A stretch of 30,032 bases of DNA from an uncultured Actinomycetes bacterium (GCA_937888775.1 CALAQT010000474.1:1-30032), one strand, 5' to 3'. Positions 14,798-25,004 are shown, numbered from the stretch's first letter. A program made the numbers and translations. The notes: generated by a model not told the origin, from the sequence alone.

Positions 14798-16330
14798 GTG
14801 GTGCTGCCGATCCGAGATGTGATGGAGCCGGTAGCCGAGCAAGCCGCCAGCGATCGGGCAGGCTTTGCTGCTCCTGAGTCGGCTGTCATGGCGCGGAGTC
14901 TGGGTTGGCTGTTCATCGCGGGCGCCACTATCGGGCTGATCTCGCTGTTCTTGCCCCGCGCGCCAGACACCAACGTGGGTGCCTTGGCGGTCAACATCGG
15001 GTTGGCGTATTTGGGTGGCGTGGTCGTGCTGGTCGCCTTCCGGCGGATGCCCGCTTGGACGTTTCAGATAGTGCTTCTCGTCGGCATAGCTCTGATCACC
15101 CGCGCCGTCTACTACAGCGGGCACGGCGTGAGCTACTACGGCGTCTGGTACGTGTGGGTGGCGCTGTTCGCGTTCTCGTTCTTCAGGCGGCGCGAGGCGG
15201 CTCTTCACGTGGCCGCAGTGGGTGTCGCCTATGCGGTCGTCCTTGCAGTCAGGCACGAACCGATTGCCCAGGCACGATGGGTGACGACGATCGCATCCCT
15301 GCTGATCGCTGGAGTATTCATCGACGCGCTCGTGCGTCGTGTTCGCCGCCAGCGCCAGCAGGCCGCCAGCGACGCCGAGAACTTGACCGCCGTGTTGGAC
15401 GCCATGCATCGCATCTTCCAGCAGCCCACCGCCGATGCAACGCGACTTGACCTGTGCAGCACGGCATCGCGCGTCGCACTCGCGGACAGCGCCGCCTTGT
15501 GGGAGCCACGCGCGGACGGCACCGCCCTGCTCCCGGCCGCGATGGCGGGCGAGACGATCATCGCCGATGAGCTCCTACTCGGTGAGTCGCCCGCCGGTGC
15601 GGCACAGGCCTATGTGACGGGCCAGACCAGCTTTGCCTGTCTCGCCGATCAACACGGCTTTGAGCTCGACCCTGGCGAGCGTGAGAGGGTCCGTTGCGCC
15701 CTGTGGCAGCCCGTGCTGCGAGACCAGGCCACGGTCGCCGTCCTGGCTTTGTATTGGCTGACACCCGTATCCGCGCCCGATCAGAACATGCGGGCGACGA
15801 TCGCACTGCTGGCGGCACAAGCGGCGATCGCCATCGAGCGCGTCGACCTGCTCGCGCGGCTGGAAAGCATCGCCCGCACCGATGAGCTCACGGGGCTACT
15901 CAACCGGCGCGCGTGGCGAGAGGAGCTGCCCCGCGAGATGGCTCGAGCTAAGCGCAAGCATTGGCCGCTCTGCGTCGCAATGCTCGACATCGACGGCCTG
16001 AAGACGCTCAACGACACCCGCGGCCACCACGCCGGCGACCAGCTGCTCAAGCAGAACGCGGCAACGTGGAGCTCAGCCCTGCGACCGGTTGATCTCCTGG
16101 CTCGCTACGGGGGAGACGAGTTTGCTGCGGTTCTCACCGGCTGCCACCTCGACGATGCGCAGAAGCTCGTCGATCGCCTGGTCGACGCAACCCCCGAGGA
16201 TCACAGCTTCTCGGTCGGTATCGCCGAATGGGACGGTACTCAAGACGTTCACGCGCTCATGGCTGAGGCCGACACCAGTCTCTACGCGGCCAAGCGCGCG
16301 CGTGCCAAAGTCGTCAATGCAGCCAGCTGA
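14798..16330 (+). CDS. Membrane GAF-GGDEF diguanylate cyclase
   Basis: A 510-residue protein. Six hydrophobic helices lie at about 34-53, 59-81, 88-106, 110-129, 134-151 and 160-180. A GAF-like domain follows (about 195-345, ending MRATIALLAAQAAIAIERVDLL), then a GGDEF domain (about 350-508). The active-site motif is complete (YGGDEF, GGDEF at 438-442), preceded by RTDELTGLLNRRAW and MLDIDGLKTLND. An RxxD inhibitory site (R429-P-V-D432) sits five residues before GGDEF, so product feedback inhibition by cyclic di-GMP is expected. The GTG at 14798 is followed by another GTG and has only a weak AAGGCGGG upstream, so the true start may be slightly downstream. It makes cyclic di-GMP from two GTP. 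Confidence 0.93.
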   Translation: MVLPIRDVMEPVAEQAASDRAGFAAPESAVMARSLGWLFIAGATIGLISLFLPRAPDTNVGALAVNIGLAYLGGVVVLVAFRRMPAWTFQIVLLVGIALITRAVYYSGHGVSYYGVWYVWVALFAFSFFRRREAALHVAAVGVAYAVVLAVRHEPIAQARWVTTIASLLIAGVFIDALVRRVRRQRQQAASDAENLTAVLDAMHRIFQQPTADATRLDLCSTASRVALADSAALWEPRADGTALLPAAMAGETIIADELLLGESPAGAAQAYVTGQTSFACLADQHGFELDPGERERVRCALWQPVLRDQATVAVLALYWLTPVSAPDQNMRATIALLAAQAAIAIERVDLLARLESIARTDELTGLLNRRAWREELPREMARAKRKHWPLCVAMLDIDGLKTLNDTRGHHAGDQLLKQNAATWSSALRPVDLLARYGGDEFAAVLTGCHLDDAQKLVDRLVDATPEDHSFSVGIAEWDGTQDVHALMAEADTSLYAAKRARAKVVNAAS

Positions 16331-16598
16331 CCGTCCGCCGCGGTTCGGCGACGACGCCGTGGCTCGATCGCCGCTCGCGATGCGGTTGCCCCTCGCGGCA
16401 ACGCGCCGACCGAGACCGGCAAGACAGCGGCACATACAGACACCTACCATGGCCGTCTTCTGAAGCTTGTCCCCAGACCCATCGCCGGACCGTAGTTCCC
16501 CAACGAGGTGCTGCTCGGGCAAAGGACCTCGTTCTTCCCTGGACACATGGCTCGGCTGGCTATCCTGACTACGAGGTGAGTAAGGTTGTGGATCCCGG

Positions 16599-18562
<1,964 letters not shown>

Positions 18563-18563
<1 letters not shown>

Positions 18564-19735
18564 TGGGGATCAGCGAGGGTCACACTGGGACGCCAGGCAA
18601 GCCCCCTGACGGGCAGAGCGCCGAGGAGCAACACGTGGCCGAGCCACACCTGACAGAACTGTTGATCGTCGATGATGAGGAGGCGCTGCGCCGCTGGGCC
18701 GAACGGGTCCTGCAGGACGGGGGCTACGCGTGCGACGGCGCGGGCAATGCGGCCGAGGCCCGAGTATGCCTGGAGCACAGCGCCTACTCACTCGTCCTGC
18801 TCGACGTGAGCATGCCCGGCGAATCGGGCATGGAGCTCCTGTCGCACATCCGCTCGTGCTATCCGGCGACTGCCGTACTGATCGTCACGGGCGCGGATGA
18901 CCCGCAGCTCGCGATGACGGCGATCGAACACGGAGCCTACGGCTACATGGTCAAGCCGGTGAGATCGGGAGAGCTGCTGATCAATGTCGCAAACGCTCTC
19001 CATCGCCGCCGTCGCGAGGGGGAAAGTCAGCGCGTCATGCAGACCCTCAAGGACGCTGTGGACGACCGCAGTCAGAAGCTCGAGGACGCGCTCCAGAGTC
19101 TGCGGCTGTCTGAGAGCCAAGTGTCGGTCTCCCAGGCAGAGACCATCCTCCGTTTGGCCCGCCTGGTGGAGTTCCGCGACGAGGAGACAGGCCACCACCT
19201 GCAGCGCATGAGCTCCTACTGCGAGATCCTCACGCGGCAGCTCGGCCTGCCCGAGCGTGACCGCGAGCTGGTGCGACTATCAAGTCAGCTGCACGATGTC
19301 GGCAAGGTCGCCATCTCCGACAGCATCCTGCAGAAGCGTGGCAAGCTCACCCCAGAGGAGTACGAGGTGATCAAGACCCACGCGGAGATCGGCTACGAAA
19401 TGCTCACGGACTCCACGTCGGAGATCGTGCACATGGGCGCCCTTATCGCGCGCACCCATCACGAGCGGTGGGACGGCGGCGGCTACCCGCGCGGGCTCGC
19501 CGGCGAGAAGATCCCACTCCCCGGACGGATCGCTGCGGTGGCTGACGTGTTCGACGCGCTCACCTCGGATCGCGTCTACCGCCCCGCGTTCCCTATTCGC
19601 TTCGCTCTCGAGACAATGCGTGCCGAACGCGCCACGCATTTCGACCCGGAGTTGCTCGACGCCTTCATGGCCTCACTACCGGAGGTGGAAGCAACCCGGC
19701 GGACCTACCGGGACTGGCGGGAAGCGGCAGCGTAG
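18563..19735 (+). CDS. Response regulator with HD-GYP output (REC-HD-GYP)
   Basis: 390 residues from ATG 18563. The receiver domain (about 32-148) has acidic residues D37-D38, phospho-acceptor D81 (VLLDVSMPG), T109 (LIVTGADD) and K131 (YMVKPV). A helical linker with a coiled-coil look follows (about 150-195). The HD-GYP domain (about 195-375) has H244-D245 (LHDVGK), H299-H300, and HERWDGGGYP with GYP at 307-309. All expected metal ligands are visible, so cyclic di-GMP hydrolysis is predicted, switched by phosphorylation. The start overlaps the kinase stop codon (TGATG), a strong sign of a cognate pair. Confidence 0.95.
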
Positions 19736-19774
19736 GGCCGGCGACGCCGTGCTCCCGCCGCGCGCCCTGCCGCC

Positions 19775-20233
19775 GTGACTGCGGTGAAACTGCCTTCCTG
19801 CACGCGCTATCGTGGACGCCTGCTGCGCTTCTGCAGCGCCCTGCGCGCCGACGACGCACTACTCGTGCTGGCGGCCCGCCACACTGCGGCAGTCGCCAAG
19901 GCGCGCGAGACGACGGTCGGCCGTGCGACTGGCGCCCTGGCCGCCGGCGACCGCTCCGCGATGGCGCTCCAGGCTGCCACGGCGAAGCGCCTGTCCGCAC
20001 AGTTCCGACGGGCGCTTCACGATCAGGCCACGGTCGGCGGACGAATCGCCACGCGCCTGCGGGCCGCCAGCTTGCGGCTGCGGCTGACCACCGGGCAGTC
20101 GGCAACGGCGATCCAGATCCTGTTGGCCCGCCTCGCACCCGACGCGATCACCGCCACCGAGCTCGCTCCCGTCGCTGCCAGCGCCCTGAGCCCCGGTCCG
20201 GTCGACCTGCTCAAACGCCTCGAACACCCCTAA
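19775..20233 (+). CDS. Hypothetical protein, Ala/Arg-rich, helical
   Basis: A 152-residue frame from GTG 19775, starting 40 bp after the response regulator on the same strand. It is mostly alpha-helical in composition (AAVAKARETTVGRATGALAA, LRAASLRLRLTTGQSATAIQ) with a Pro-containing C-terminus. No signal peptide, membrane segment or known motif is seen, and no ribosome site precedes the GTG. It may be a third cistron of the kinase operon; antisense or chance reading is possible in DNA this GC-rich. Confidence 0.4.
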   Translation: MTAVKLPSCTRYRGRLLRFCSALRADDALLVLAARHTAAVAKARETTVGRATGALAAGDRSAMALQAATAKRLSAQFRRALHDQATVGGRIATRLRAASLRLRLTTGQSATAIQILLARLAPDAITATELAPVAASALSPGPVDLLKRLEHP

Positions 20234-20302
20234 GACACCGCACTCCAGACGCACACGCTGCCGCGGCGACAAACGCGGCGGGCTCAACGGGGCTTTCAGA
20301 AG

Positions 20303-20908
20303 ATGGATCGCCGTGGGGATTCACCTCCGGCAGCTGCGGTTTGGGGCTTGATCCGGTCGAGGGGATTGGTTTTCAATGCGAGGCCGCTGCCGAGGCGCCG
20401 GAGGAGCGATCTCGTCCATATCGTCTCCGGTGTATGTCCGTGGACCCGACACGAACCGTCATCGCGGCCGCAGCCGTGGCTATGCTCGGCTGCTCTAACC
20501 GCAGCAACCCTAGCGCTTCTTATTTCACAGCAGGCAGACAAGCCCGCAGCCTCGCTCCCAGGCGACCCGGTCCGCGGCTCGCGCACCGGGCAGCCGGTGA
20601 TGGCCCTGCTCGACCTGCTTGGGCGGCGCTGGACGCTGCGAATCCTCTGGGAGCTGCGCGAGGGCCCGGTCCCAACCTTCCGCGCGCTTCAGGCGCGCTG
20701 CGAGGATGTCTCCTCGAGCGTCCTCAACCGGCGCCTGCACGAGCTGCGCGAGGCGGACCTCGTCACGAGCCGGCGCGACAACGGATATGAGCTCACCGGC
20801 GAGGGGTTAGACCTGTTGTGCGCGCTCGCGCCCATCGACTCGTGGGCCCGGCGCTGGGGCGAGCGCATGACTGCCGGGCCACCAGCCGAGGGAAGACACG
20901 TCAGGTGA
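20303..20908 (+). CDS. HxlR-family winged-helix regulator
   Basis: The C-terminal 105 residues are a clear HxlR domain: MALLDLLGRRWTLRILWELR, then EGPVPTFRALQARCEDVSSS, VLNRRLHELREADLVTS, and YELTGEGLDLLCALAPIDSWARRW. Such proteins are DNA-binding repressors or activators, often of a neighbouring gene. The start is a problem: the frame opens at ATG 20303 and gives about 99 extra residues without known similarity; the next starts, GTG 20597 and ATG 20600, cut into the first helix of the domain. A start has probably been lost or the leader is unusual. The nitrilase-family gene about 110 bp downstream on the same strand is a candidate target. Confidence 0.75.
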   Translation: MDRRGDSPPAAAVWGLIRSRGLVFNARPLPRRRRSDLVHIVSGVCPWTRHEPSSRPQPWLCSAALTAATLALLISQQADKPAASLPGDPVRGSRTGQPVMALLDLLGRRWTLRILWELREGPVPTFRALQARCEDVSSSVLNRRLHELREADLVTSRRDNGYELTGEGLDLLCALAPIDSWARRWGERMTAGPPAEGRHVR

Positions 20909-21021
20909 GTGTCGATGACGCGGGTGGTTTGTGAGACCGGCTCCTGGTGTTTCGCCGCTAGCGCTTGCTGCTATCTTCGCAGCATGGACAGCGACGGGCG
21001 GCTAGAAGCGGAGGGCCTCTG

Positions 21022-21978
21022 ATGAGGGCGGCAGCGCTCCAGATCGAAGCAGAGGTAGGCAACATTGATGCGAATCTGGAGCTCTGCGAGCGCTACGCCG
21101 ACGATGCCGCTGCGGCAGGGGCGGACTGGATCGTGCTGCCGGAGTTCTTCTCCTCGGGTGTCGCCTACCGCCCCGAGATAGCCCAGAACGCGCCGCCGCC
21201 CGATGGCGCCCCGACGCGGCTGTTACGAGAGCTGGCGCGTCGTCACGGCGCGCACGTCGGCGGCTCGACGCTCGTGCGCGATGAGGACGGTCACGTGCGC
21301 AACGCCTTCTTTCTTGCTGGGCCTGGCGGCGAGCTGTTGGGGCGACACGACAAGGACATTCCGACGATGTGGGAGAACGCGCTCTACGTCGGTGGCGGCG
21401 ATCCCGGCCGCCTCGAGGCGGCCGGTCTGACCGTTGGCGTGGCGCTGTGCTGGGAGCTGCTGCGCACGCAGACCGCCGAGCGGCTCGCAGGCAGGGTCGA
21501 TCTCGTGCTCTCCGGCTCGGGCTGGTGGAGCATCCCGCCGTGGCCCCCGCGGGCGCTCACCCGCCGCCTGCAGGCCTCCAACCAGCGCCGCGCGCTGCTC
21601 GCACCAGCGGCCTTCGCATCCTACGTCGGAGCACCGGTCATCCACGCAGCGCACTCGGGGACGCTCAACTGCCCCTGGCCGCTCCTCGGCCTGAGCTACC
21701 ACGGGCACTATCAGGGCGGCGCGATCGTCTGCGACGCGTCAGGGAAGGTGCTGGCTATGCGCCGGCGCGAGGACGGGCCGGGCTTTGCCCTCGCTTCGAT
21801 CGAGCCCACGCGCCGACCCCCTGCGCCACGTCCCGACCGGTTCTGGCTGCAGCGGCGGGGCGTGGTCGCCGCGCTCGCCTGGGCCTATCAGAACCCCCAC
21901 GGCCGCCGCGAGTACCGCCGGACGCGCGCACAGCGACCGTTGACGGCCGCTTCCGAGCGCGAGCGGGCGCTTCCATGA
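21022..21978 (+). CDS. Nitrilase-superfamily (carbon-nitrogen) hydrolase
   Basis: A 318-residue protein with the complete catalytic triad of the family: E41 (WIVLPEFFSSG), K111 (RHDKDIPTMWE) and C143 (GVALCWELLRT). It begins MRAAALQIEAEVGNIDANLE, the normal first strand and helix. ATG 21022 was chosen because GGAGGG sits six bases upstream; the frame is open to 20965 but without a ribosome site. Members hydrolyse amides, nitriles or carbamoyl groups through a cysteine thiol; I cannot name the substrate. The C-terminal 60 residues are Arg/Pro-rich and specific to this protein. Its stop overlaps the next start by four bases (ATGA). Confidence 0.9.
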   Translation: MRAAALQIEAEVGNIDANLELCERYADDAAAAGADWIVLPEFFSSGVAYRPEIAQNAPPPDGAPTRLLRELARRHGAHVGGSTLVRDEDGHVRNAFFLAGPGGELLGRHDKDIPTMWENALYVGGGDPGRLEAAGLTVGVALCWELLRTQTAERLAGRVDLVLSGSGWWSIPPWPPRALTRRLQASNQRRALLAPAAFASYVGAPVIHAAHSGTLNCPWPLLGLSYHGHYQGGAIVCDASGKVLAMRRREDGPGFALASIEPTRRPPAPRPDRFWLQRRGVVAALAWAYQNPHGRREYRRTRAQRPLTAASERERALP

Positions 21979-22222
21979 GCCGCACCGCACCCTCGCGGCT
22001 CGTAGTCTCCGGTCTAACTGAGCTCGCCGCCGGCGCGCTCAGCGGCTGGGTCTACACGATCGCGCGCACCCAGCCCGAGCTTTCCGGGCGGCTCGGCATC
22101 AAGAGCGCCGCGCGCGCGCGCGCCAATGGCACCTCGACCTCGCGATGCTCGGAACCGCCACCATCGCATCTGGCCTCGCGGCGCCGGACCCGCCGCCCCT
22201 CGCCTCCGCGGCGCGCTCGTGA
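21975..22222 (+). pseudogene. Small membrane protein, frame interrupted at a (CG)7 tract
   Basis: ATG 21975 overlaps the hydrolase stop codon. The first 45 residues, MSRTAPSRLVVSGLTELAAG, ALSGWVYTIARTQPELSGRL, then GIKSAAR, contain a membrane helix and look real. The frame then enters a (CG)7 run at 22109-22122 and turns into a Ser/Arg/Pro-rich string. If one CG unit is removed, the reading continues QWHLDLAMLGTATIASGLAA and PDPPPLASAA, a second membrane helix with the HLD...M pattern that I associate with small multi-helix membrane proteins of actinobacteria. It then stops at 22222, shorter than such proteins usually are. A second lesion or a truncated allele is likely. I cannot give a function. 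Confidence 0.55.
22109..22122. repeat. (CG)7 dinucleotide tract at a frameshift
   Basis: Seven consecutive CG units within the coding part of the small membrane protein. Six units would join the two conserved-looking reading frames; seven put them out of phase. Confidence 0.9.
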
Positions 22223-22431
22223 GCGATCGCAGTGATAGCAGCGAGCTTGCGCGGACCGCAGTCCGCCGAGCGTACGAGCGCCGCGCATCGACGGAGACCG
22301 CCCGCAGATCCGTCATCATCATGAAGGTCGAACCGGCCCAGTCCCCCACCTGGCCTGGGCCTCCGGTGTTCCCGGGCCCCGAGAGTCGGGTCGAGCGGCT
22401 GATCGAGGCGCTGCTCGCCGTGCGAGGCTGA
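22219..22431 (+). CDS. Possible small hypothetical protein
   Basis: An open frame of 70 residues from GTG 22219 (VSDRSDSSELARTAVRRAYE), overlapping the stop of the broken membrane protein. It ends ...FPGPESRVERLIEALLAVRG. The charge pattern is compatible with a small soluble protein, but there is no ribosome site and no known family. It could be a displaced 3' part of the damaged upstream gene or a chance frame. Confidence 0.25.
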   Translation: MSDRSDSSELARTAVRRAYERRASTETARRSVIIMKVEPAQSPTWPGPPVFPGPESRVERLIEALLAVRG

Positions 22432-22457
22432 TCGCACGAGGCGCCAACCGCGCCGAA

Positions 22458-22715
22458 TCACCCGCTCTGCTTGGAGCTAGCGGCGAAGTCGAGTGCGACA
22501 CAGGGCTCCTCGCCCACAACCCACGCATCGTGCCCCGGCGGCGCCTCGAAGGCATCACCAGGCCCGAGTTCGACCTGCACGCCATCAGGCGCGCGTACGA
22601 CCATCCGAGTCCGACCCTCGGACACTGCTCGACCCGTTCGGTAGCGCTGCGGAACTGCGTGCGATGCCCACTCTGCGGCGGCAAGGGGCAGCCGAGCGAT
22701 GATCGGCTGACACAC
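22458..22715 (-). pseudogene. Cupin-domain protein, N-terminus missing
   Basis: The last 60 residues read GRAVSEGRTRMVVRAPDGVQ, VELGPGDAFEAPPGHDAWVV, GEEPCVALDF: the second half of a single-domain cupin, with the G(x)5-6 P(x)GH motif carrying one metal-ligand His. The first cupin motif (HxH...E), which supplies the other ligands, is absent, and the 20-odd residues before GRAVSEG do not look like cupin. No other frame upstream restores it. It is convergent with the small frame on its left and ends abruptly at the hairpin at 22706. Confidence 0.6.
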
Positions 22716-22729
22716 CCTTGTGTGTCAGC
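22706..22729. other. Perfect hairpin between two headless divergent genes
   Basis: GCTGACACAC and GTGTGTCAGC form a perfect 10-bp stem around the 4-base loop cctt. It lies at the join between the cupin remnant (minus) and the secreted-protein remnant (plus). No T-tract follows on either strand. It could be an operator, a scar, or a terminator lacking a U-tail. Confidence 0.7.
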
Positions 22730-23037
22730 GGCTACATGTTCGAGCTACTTGGCTGTGTTGGCAGAACGCCCTCGGCAACAACCCGAGCCAAGCGCAGATC
22801 ACCGCCTTCGTGAAGAGAACGTTGGCGCCCGATATCCAGAGCCAGATCGACGGAATCCGAGCGCTAGGCGCGCCGGCCGCAGAACAGGCGACCGTGACGA
22901 GCATGCTCAGCGTTGCCCAGACAGACCTGAACAAGGTCAAGAGCAACCCCGCCCTACTCGCTAGCGGCCCCCCATTCGCGGACTTCGCAAAGGTCGCTCA
23001 CCCATACGGGCTCACCGCCTGCGCCCAGAACAGCTGA
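22720..23037 (+). pseudogene. Secreted/lipoprotein-type hypothetical protein, N-terminus missing
   Basis: The C-terminal part reads NNPSQAQITAFVKRTLAPDI, QSQIDGIRALGAPAAEQATV, then PFADFAKVAHPYGLTACAQN. It matches in pattern a family of small exported proteins common in high-GC Gram-positives, which begin with a lipoprotein or signal sequence and contain a conserved Cys before this part. Here the frame starts MCQRLHVRATWLC, without signal peptide or lipobox, and homology-like sequence begins only near 22770. The 5' third is missing. The C-terminal Cys in LTACAQN is retained. Confidence 0.6.
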
Positions 23038-23218
23038 TCCGAGGCTTCCGCGCCAGAGCACTTCAACGGGACTACCTCGGCGTCGGGATCGCGCTCCGCC
23101 TCCGACCCGCCTGCATACGCCCATACTCAGCAACAAACACAGATCACGAGCGCACTACCAAGCTTCCGCTGCGACGAGCCTCATCATCGTGGCGCGGCGC
23201 GTAGCGGTCACCGGCCGC

Positions 23219-23518
23219 TCAATCGAGGTCGAATGCGGCGCGGATCGCAGCGCCAAGGCCCGTCTCCTGACTGTCGAGAAGGACTCCGATCTGCGCACCC
23301 AGGACTTCCGCGGGAATCGTCGTGATGTTGTCACAGCTCACCACGGACGGTCGCGCCAGACCATTGGCCTCATCGACCGGCACCTCGGTCGAGAGCCCAC
23401 GGATAGTCGTCGTAATCGGAGCGACGGTCACCGTTGAAAGATGCGGACGCACCAGCTCGCGGGTGAGGACCAGCACGGGCCGCGCCTTGTCGAGATCTGC
23501 GACATGTATCGGCCGCAT
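23219..23518 (-). CDS. mazF: MazF/PemK-family endoribonuclease toxin
   Basis: A 99-residue protein: MRPIHVADLDKARPVLVLTR, then STVTVAPITTTIRGLSTEVP, LARPSVVSCDNITTIPAEVL. This is the short actinobacterial MazF form, with the RPVLVLTR strand, the TTTIRG loop with the catalytic Thr/Ser and Arg, and the SVVSCDN strand. MazF toxins cut single-stranded mRNA at short motifs. The length is normal and no lesion is visible. Its ATG overlaps the antitoxin stop by one base (TGATG), so toxin translation is coupled to that of the antitoxin. Confidence 0.9.
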   Translation of the reverse strand: MRPIHVADLDKARPVLVLTRELVRPHLSTVTVAPITTTIRGLSTEVPVDEANGLARPSVVSCDNITTIPAEVLGAQIGVLLDSQETGLGAAIRAAFDLD

Positions 23519-23751
23519 CAGGCGAGCTCTGAGGGCAGGGCGACGGCGTGCTCGGCGAGGCCTGCGAGCTCAGGATCCGGACCTGCGCGGCTCAGGATCT
23601 CGGCATCGCGCGCAGCGACAGCGCGCCGGCGCTCGCGCTCGAGCGCTCGGGTAACGACTGCAGCGCGGCTGCGTCCGGCACCGGAGTCAACCGTCGCGTC
23701 GAGGAACTCGACGAGCTCGTCAGGGAGGCGAACGGCGATCTGCTTGCTCAT
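23518..23751 (-). CDS. Ribbon-helix-helix antitoxin (MazE-like)
   Basis: 77 residues from ATG 23751: MSKQIAVRLPDELVEFLDAT, then GRSRAAVVTRALERERRRAV. The first 45 residues form a ribbon-helix-helix DNA-binding domain; the acidic/hydrophobic tail (ILSRAGPDPELAGLAEHAV) is the expected toxin-binding part. The frame is open nine codons further, but MSKQIAVRLP is the family's normal start. It is the first gene of the pair and a likely autorepressor, acting with MazF at the site around its own start. Confidence 0.88.
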   Translation of the reverse strand: MSKQIAVRLPDELVEFLDATVDSGAGRSRAAVVTRALERERRRAVAARDAEILSRAGPDPELAGLAEHAVALPSELA

Positions 23752-23758
23752 CCCATCA

Positions 23759-23777
23759 TGGTAGCAAGACGGTACCA
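23759..23777. promoter_or_regulatory. Candidate autoregulatory operator of the toxin-antitoxin pair
   Basis: TGGTA (23759-23763) and TACCA (23773-23777) are inverted half sites 9 bases apart, 8 bases upstream of the antitoxin start. Paired short half sites at this place suit a ribbon-helix-helix repressor. The arms are short, so chance is possible. Confidence 0.3.
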
Positions 23778-23778
23778 A

Positions 23779-24074
23779 GTGGGCGATCGAGCCCTCTGAT
23801 CCGCATCGGGCTCGTTCGTGGCCGGGCTGACCGAGGCGCTCGCGCGCATACCCATCTGACGTGTTCGACCCGACGACGCGCGGCGATGTTGGCGGGCCGA
23901 TGGCCGGCGCTCAGGGCCCGAGCGATCACGCTCGCGCGGGTGCGCTTCGTCACCCCGGGCGACCGGCCTGTCCCCTCGGAATGAGATTCACCACACCGTT
24001 TGTCTCCGCGGAACAAGATACGCGTGCGACTGCCGTCGCCTGGCGGGGAATTCTCCAGTGGCGGCTTCTCACTC
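23779..24074. other. Intergenic region, no gene seen
   Basis: About 300 bp between the divergent antitoxin and SGNH esterase genes. The frames here have no protein-like composition. A stretch near 24020-24050 resembles the T-arm side of a tRNA gene but does not hold up (see rejected items). Confidence 0.5.
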
Positions 24075-24104
24075 TTGACTTTCCGCGCCGACCACGGATA
24101 GGTT
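24075..24104 (+). promoter_or_regulatory. Promoter of the SGNH esterase gene
   Basis: TTGACT (24075-24080) and TAGGTT (24099-24104) with an 18-bp spacer: a good housekeeping-sigma promoter for a high-GC actinobacterium. A start near 24111 would give a leader of about 80 bases before ATG 24190. Confidence 0.65.
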
Positions 24105-24189
24105 GCTCCGGTCAGCGCTCGAGGGCAGCGGGCATCGCACTTGGTCGGCCCGGTGAAGCGTCGAGCGACACACGGAGGGGGAGGGACAC

Positions 24190-24966
24190 ATGGGGAAATG
24201 GGGTCGCACCGTCGGCCTGGCGGCCGTCGTCGCCGGGATACTGGTCCCGACGGCGTCTGCTGCCGCGTCGCAGTACGTGGCGCTCGGGGATTCGTACTCC
24301 TCGGGGGTTGGAACACGGGTGTTCTACGAAGAATCGGGCAGCTGCAAGCGAAGCCCGGACGCGTACGGGCCGAAGATCGCTGCGGCAAGGGGCTACACGC
24401 TGAGCTTCCAGGCCTGCAGCGGCGCCAAGACGCCGGAAGTGAACGAAAAACAGCTCGGCACGCTGAGCAGCAGCACGGCTCTGGTCACGATCACGATCGG
24501 GGGCAATGACGCGGGCTTCAGCAACGTAATCCTCAACTGCGCCCTGTACTTCTTCACCTGTAGCGGCGCGATCAACGAAGCCGACGAATTCATCGCCAAA
24601 AAAATGCCCGCCCTGCTGGAAACCACATACAAAGACATCCGGGCCAAGGCGACGACCGCCGAGGTGATCGTGCTCGGCTACCCCAAGCTGTTCACCAAGG
24701 AAGGCGCGACATGCAACGTCAACCTCCTCACCTCGGGCAACGAGAAGAAAATAAACGAAACCGCAGAAAAACTCGACGGCGTCATCAAGGGCCGCGCGGA
24801 AGCGAGGAAATTCAAGTTCGTGAACCCGACGGGCGCATTTGAAGCGCACGAGGTCTGCTCGTCCTCGGAGTGGCTGAATGGTCAGTCCAACCCGTTGGAA
24901 GAAAGCTACCACCCGAACGTGAAAGGTCAGGAAGAGTTCACCACGCTGGTCGGGGCTGCAATCTAG
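24190..24966 (+). CDS. Secreted SGNH-family esterase/lipase
   Basis: A 258-residue protein. Residues 1-26 are a signal peptide (MGKWGRTVGLAAVVAGILVP, cleavage likely after ASA). The SGNH blocks follow: block I GDSYSSG with nucleophile S35; block III TIGGNDAGF with N106; block V SYHPNVKGQ with H241. Cys pairs (S-C-K, A-C-S, L-N-C, F-T-C, A-T-C, E-V-C) suggest disulfides outside the cell, as in the Streptomyces esterase/lipase group. ATG 24190 has a very strong GGAGGGGGAGGG upstream. Promoter and terminator are both visible, so this is a single-gene unit. Codon use is noticeably richer in A (runs of AAA/GAA Lys and Glu codons from 24590 on) than in neighbours, which may point to acquisition. 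Confidence 0.92.
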   Translation: MGKWGRTVGLAAVVAGILVPTASAAASQYVALGDSYSSGVGTRVFYEESGSCKRSPDAYGPKIAAARGYTLSFQACSGAKTPEVNEKQLGTLSSSTALVTITIGGNDAGFSNVILNCALYFFTCSGAINEADEFIAKKMPALLETTYKDIRAKATTAEVIVLGYPKLFTKEGATCNVNLLTSGNEKKINETAEKLDGVIKGRAEARKFKFVNPTGAFEAHEVCSSSEWLNGQSNPLEESYHPNVKGQEEFTTLVGAAI

Positions 24967-24982
24967 GCACCGACCAAGGGCA

Positions 24983-25004
24983 CCCGCGGGGTTCGCCCCG
25001 CGGG
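24983..25004 (+). terminator. Stem-loop terminator with TTCG tetraloop
   Basis: A perfect 9-bp GC stem (CCCGCGGGG / CCCCGCGGG) closed by the stable tetraloop TTCG, starting 17 bp after the esterase stop codon. There is no T-tract, as is common for terminators of high-GC actinobacteria. Confidence 0.7.

Noticed and set aside
24000..24060. Possible tRNA gene: plus-strand gcgtgcgactgccgtcgcc looks like the T-arm side of a tRNA, and the opposite strand reads GDGSRTR, typical of antisense tRNA frames
   Set aside because: The T-loop consensus GTTCGA is not met, and I could find no D-arm, anticodon stem or 7-bp acceptor stem at the right distances.
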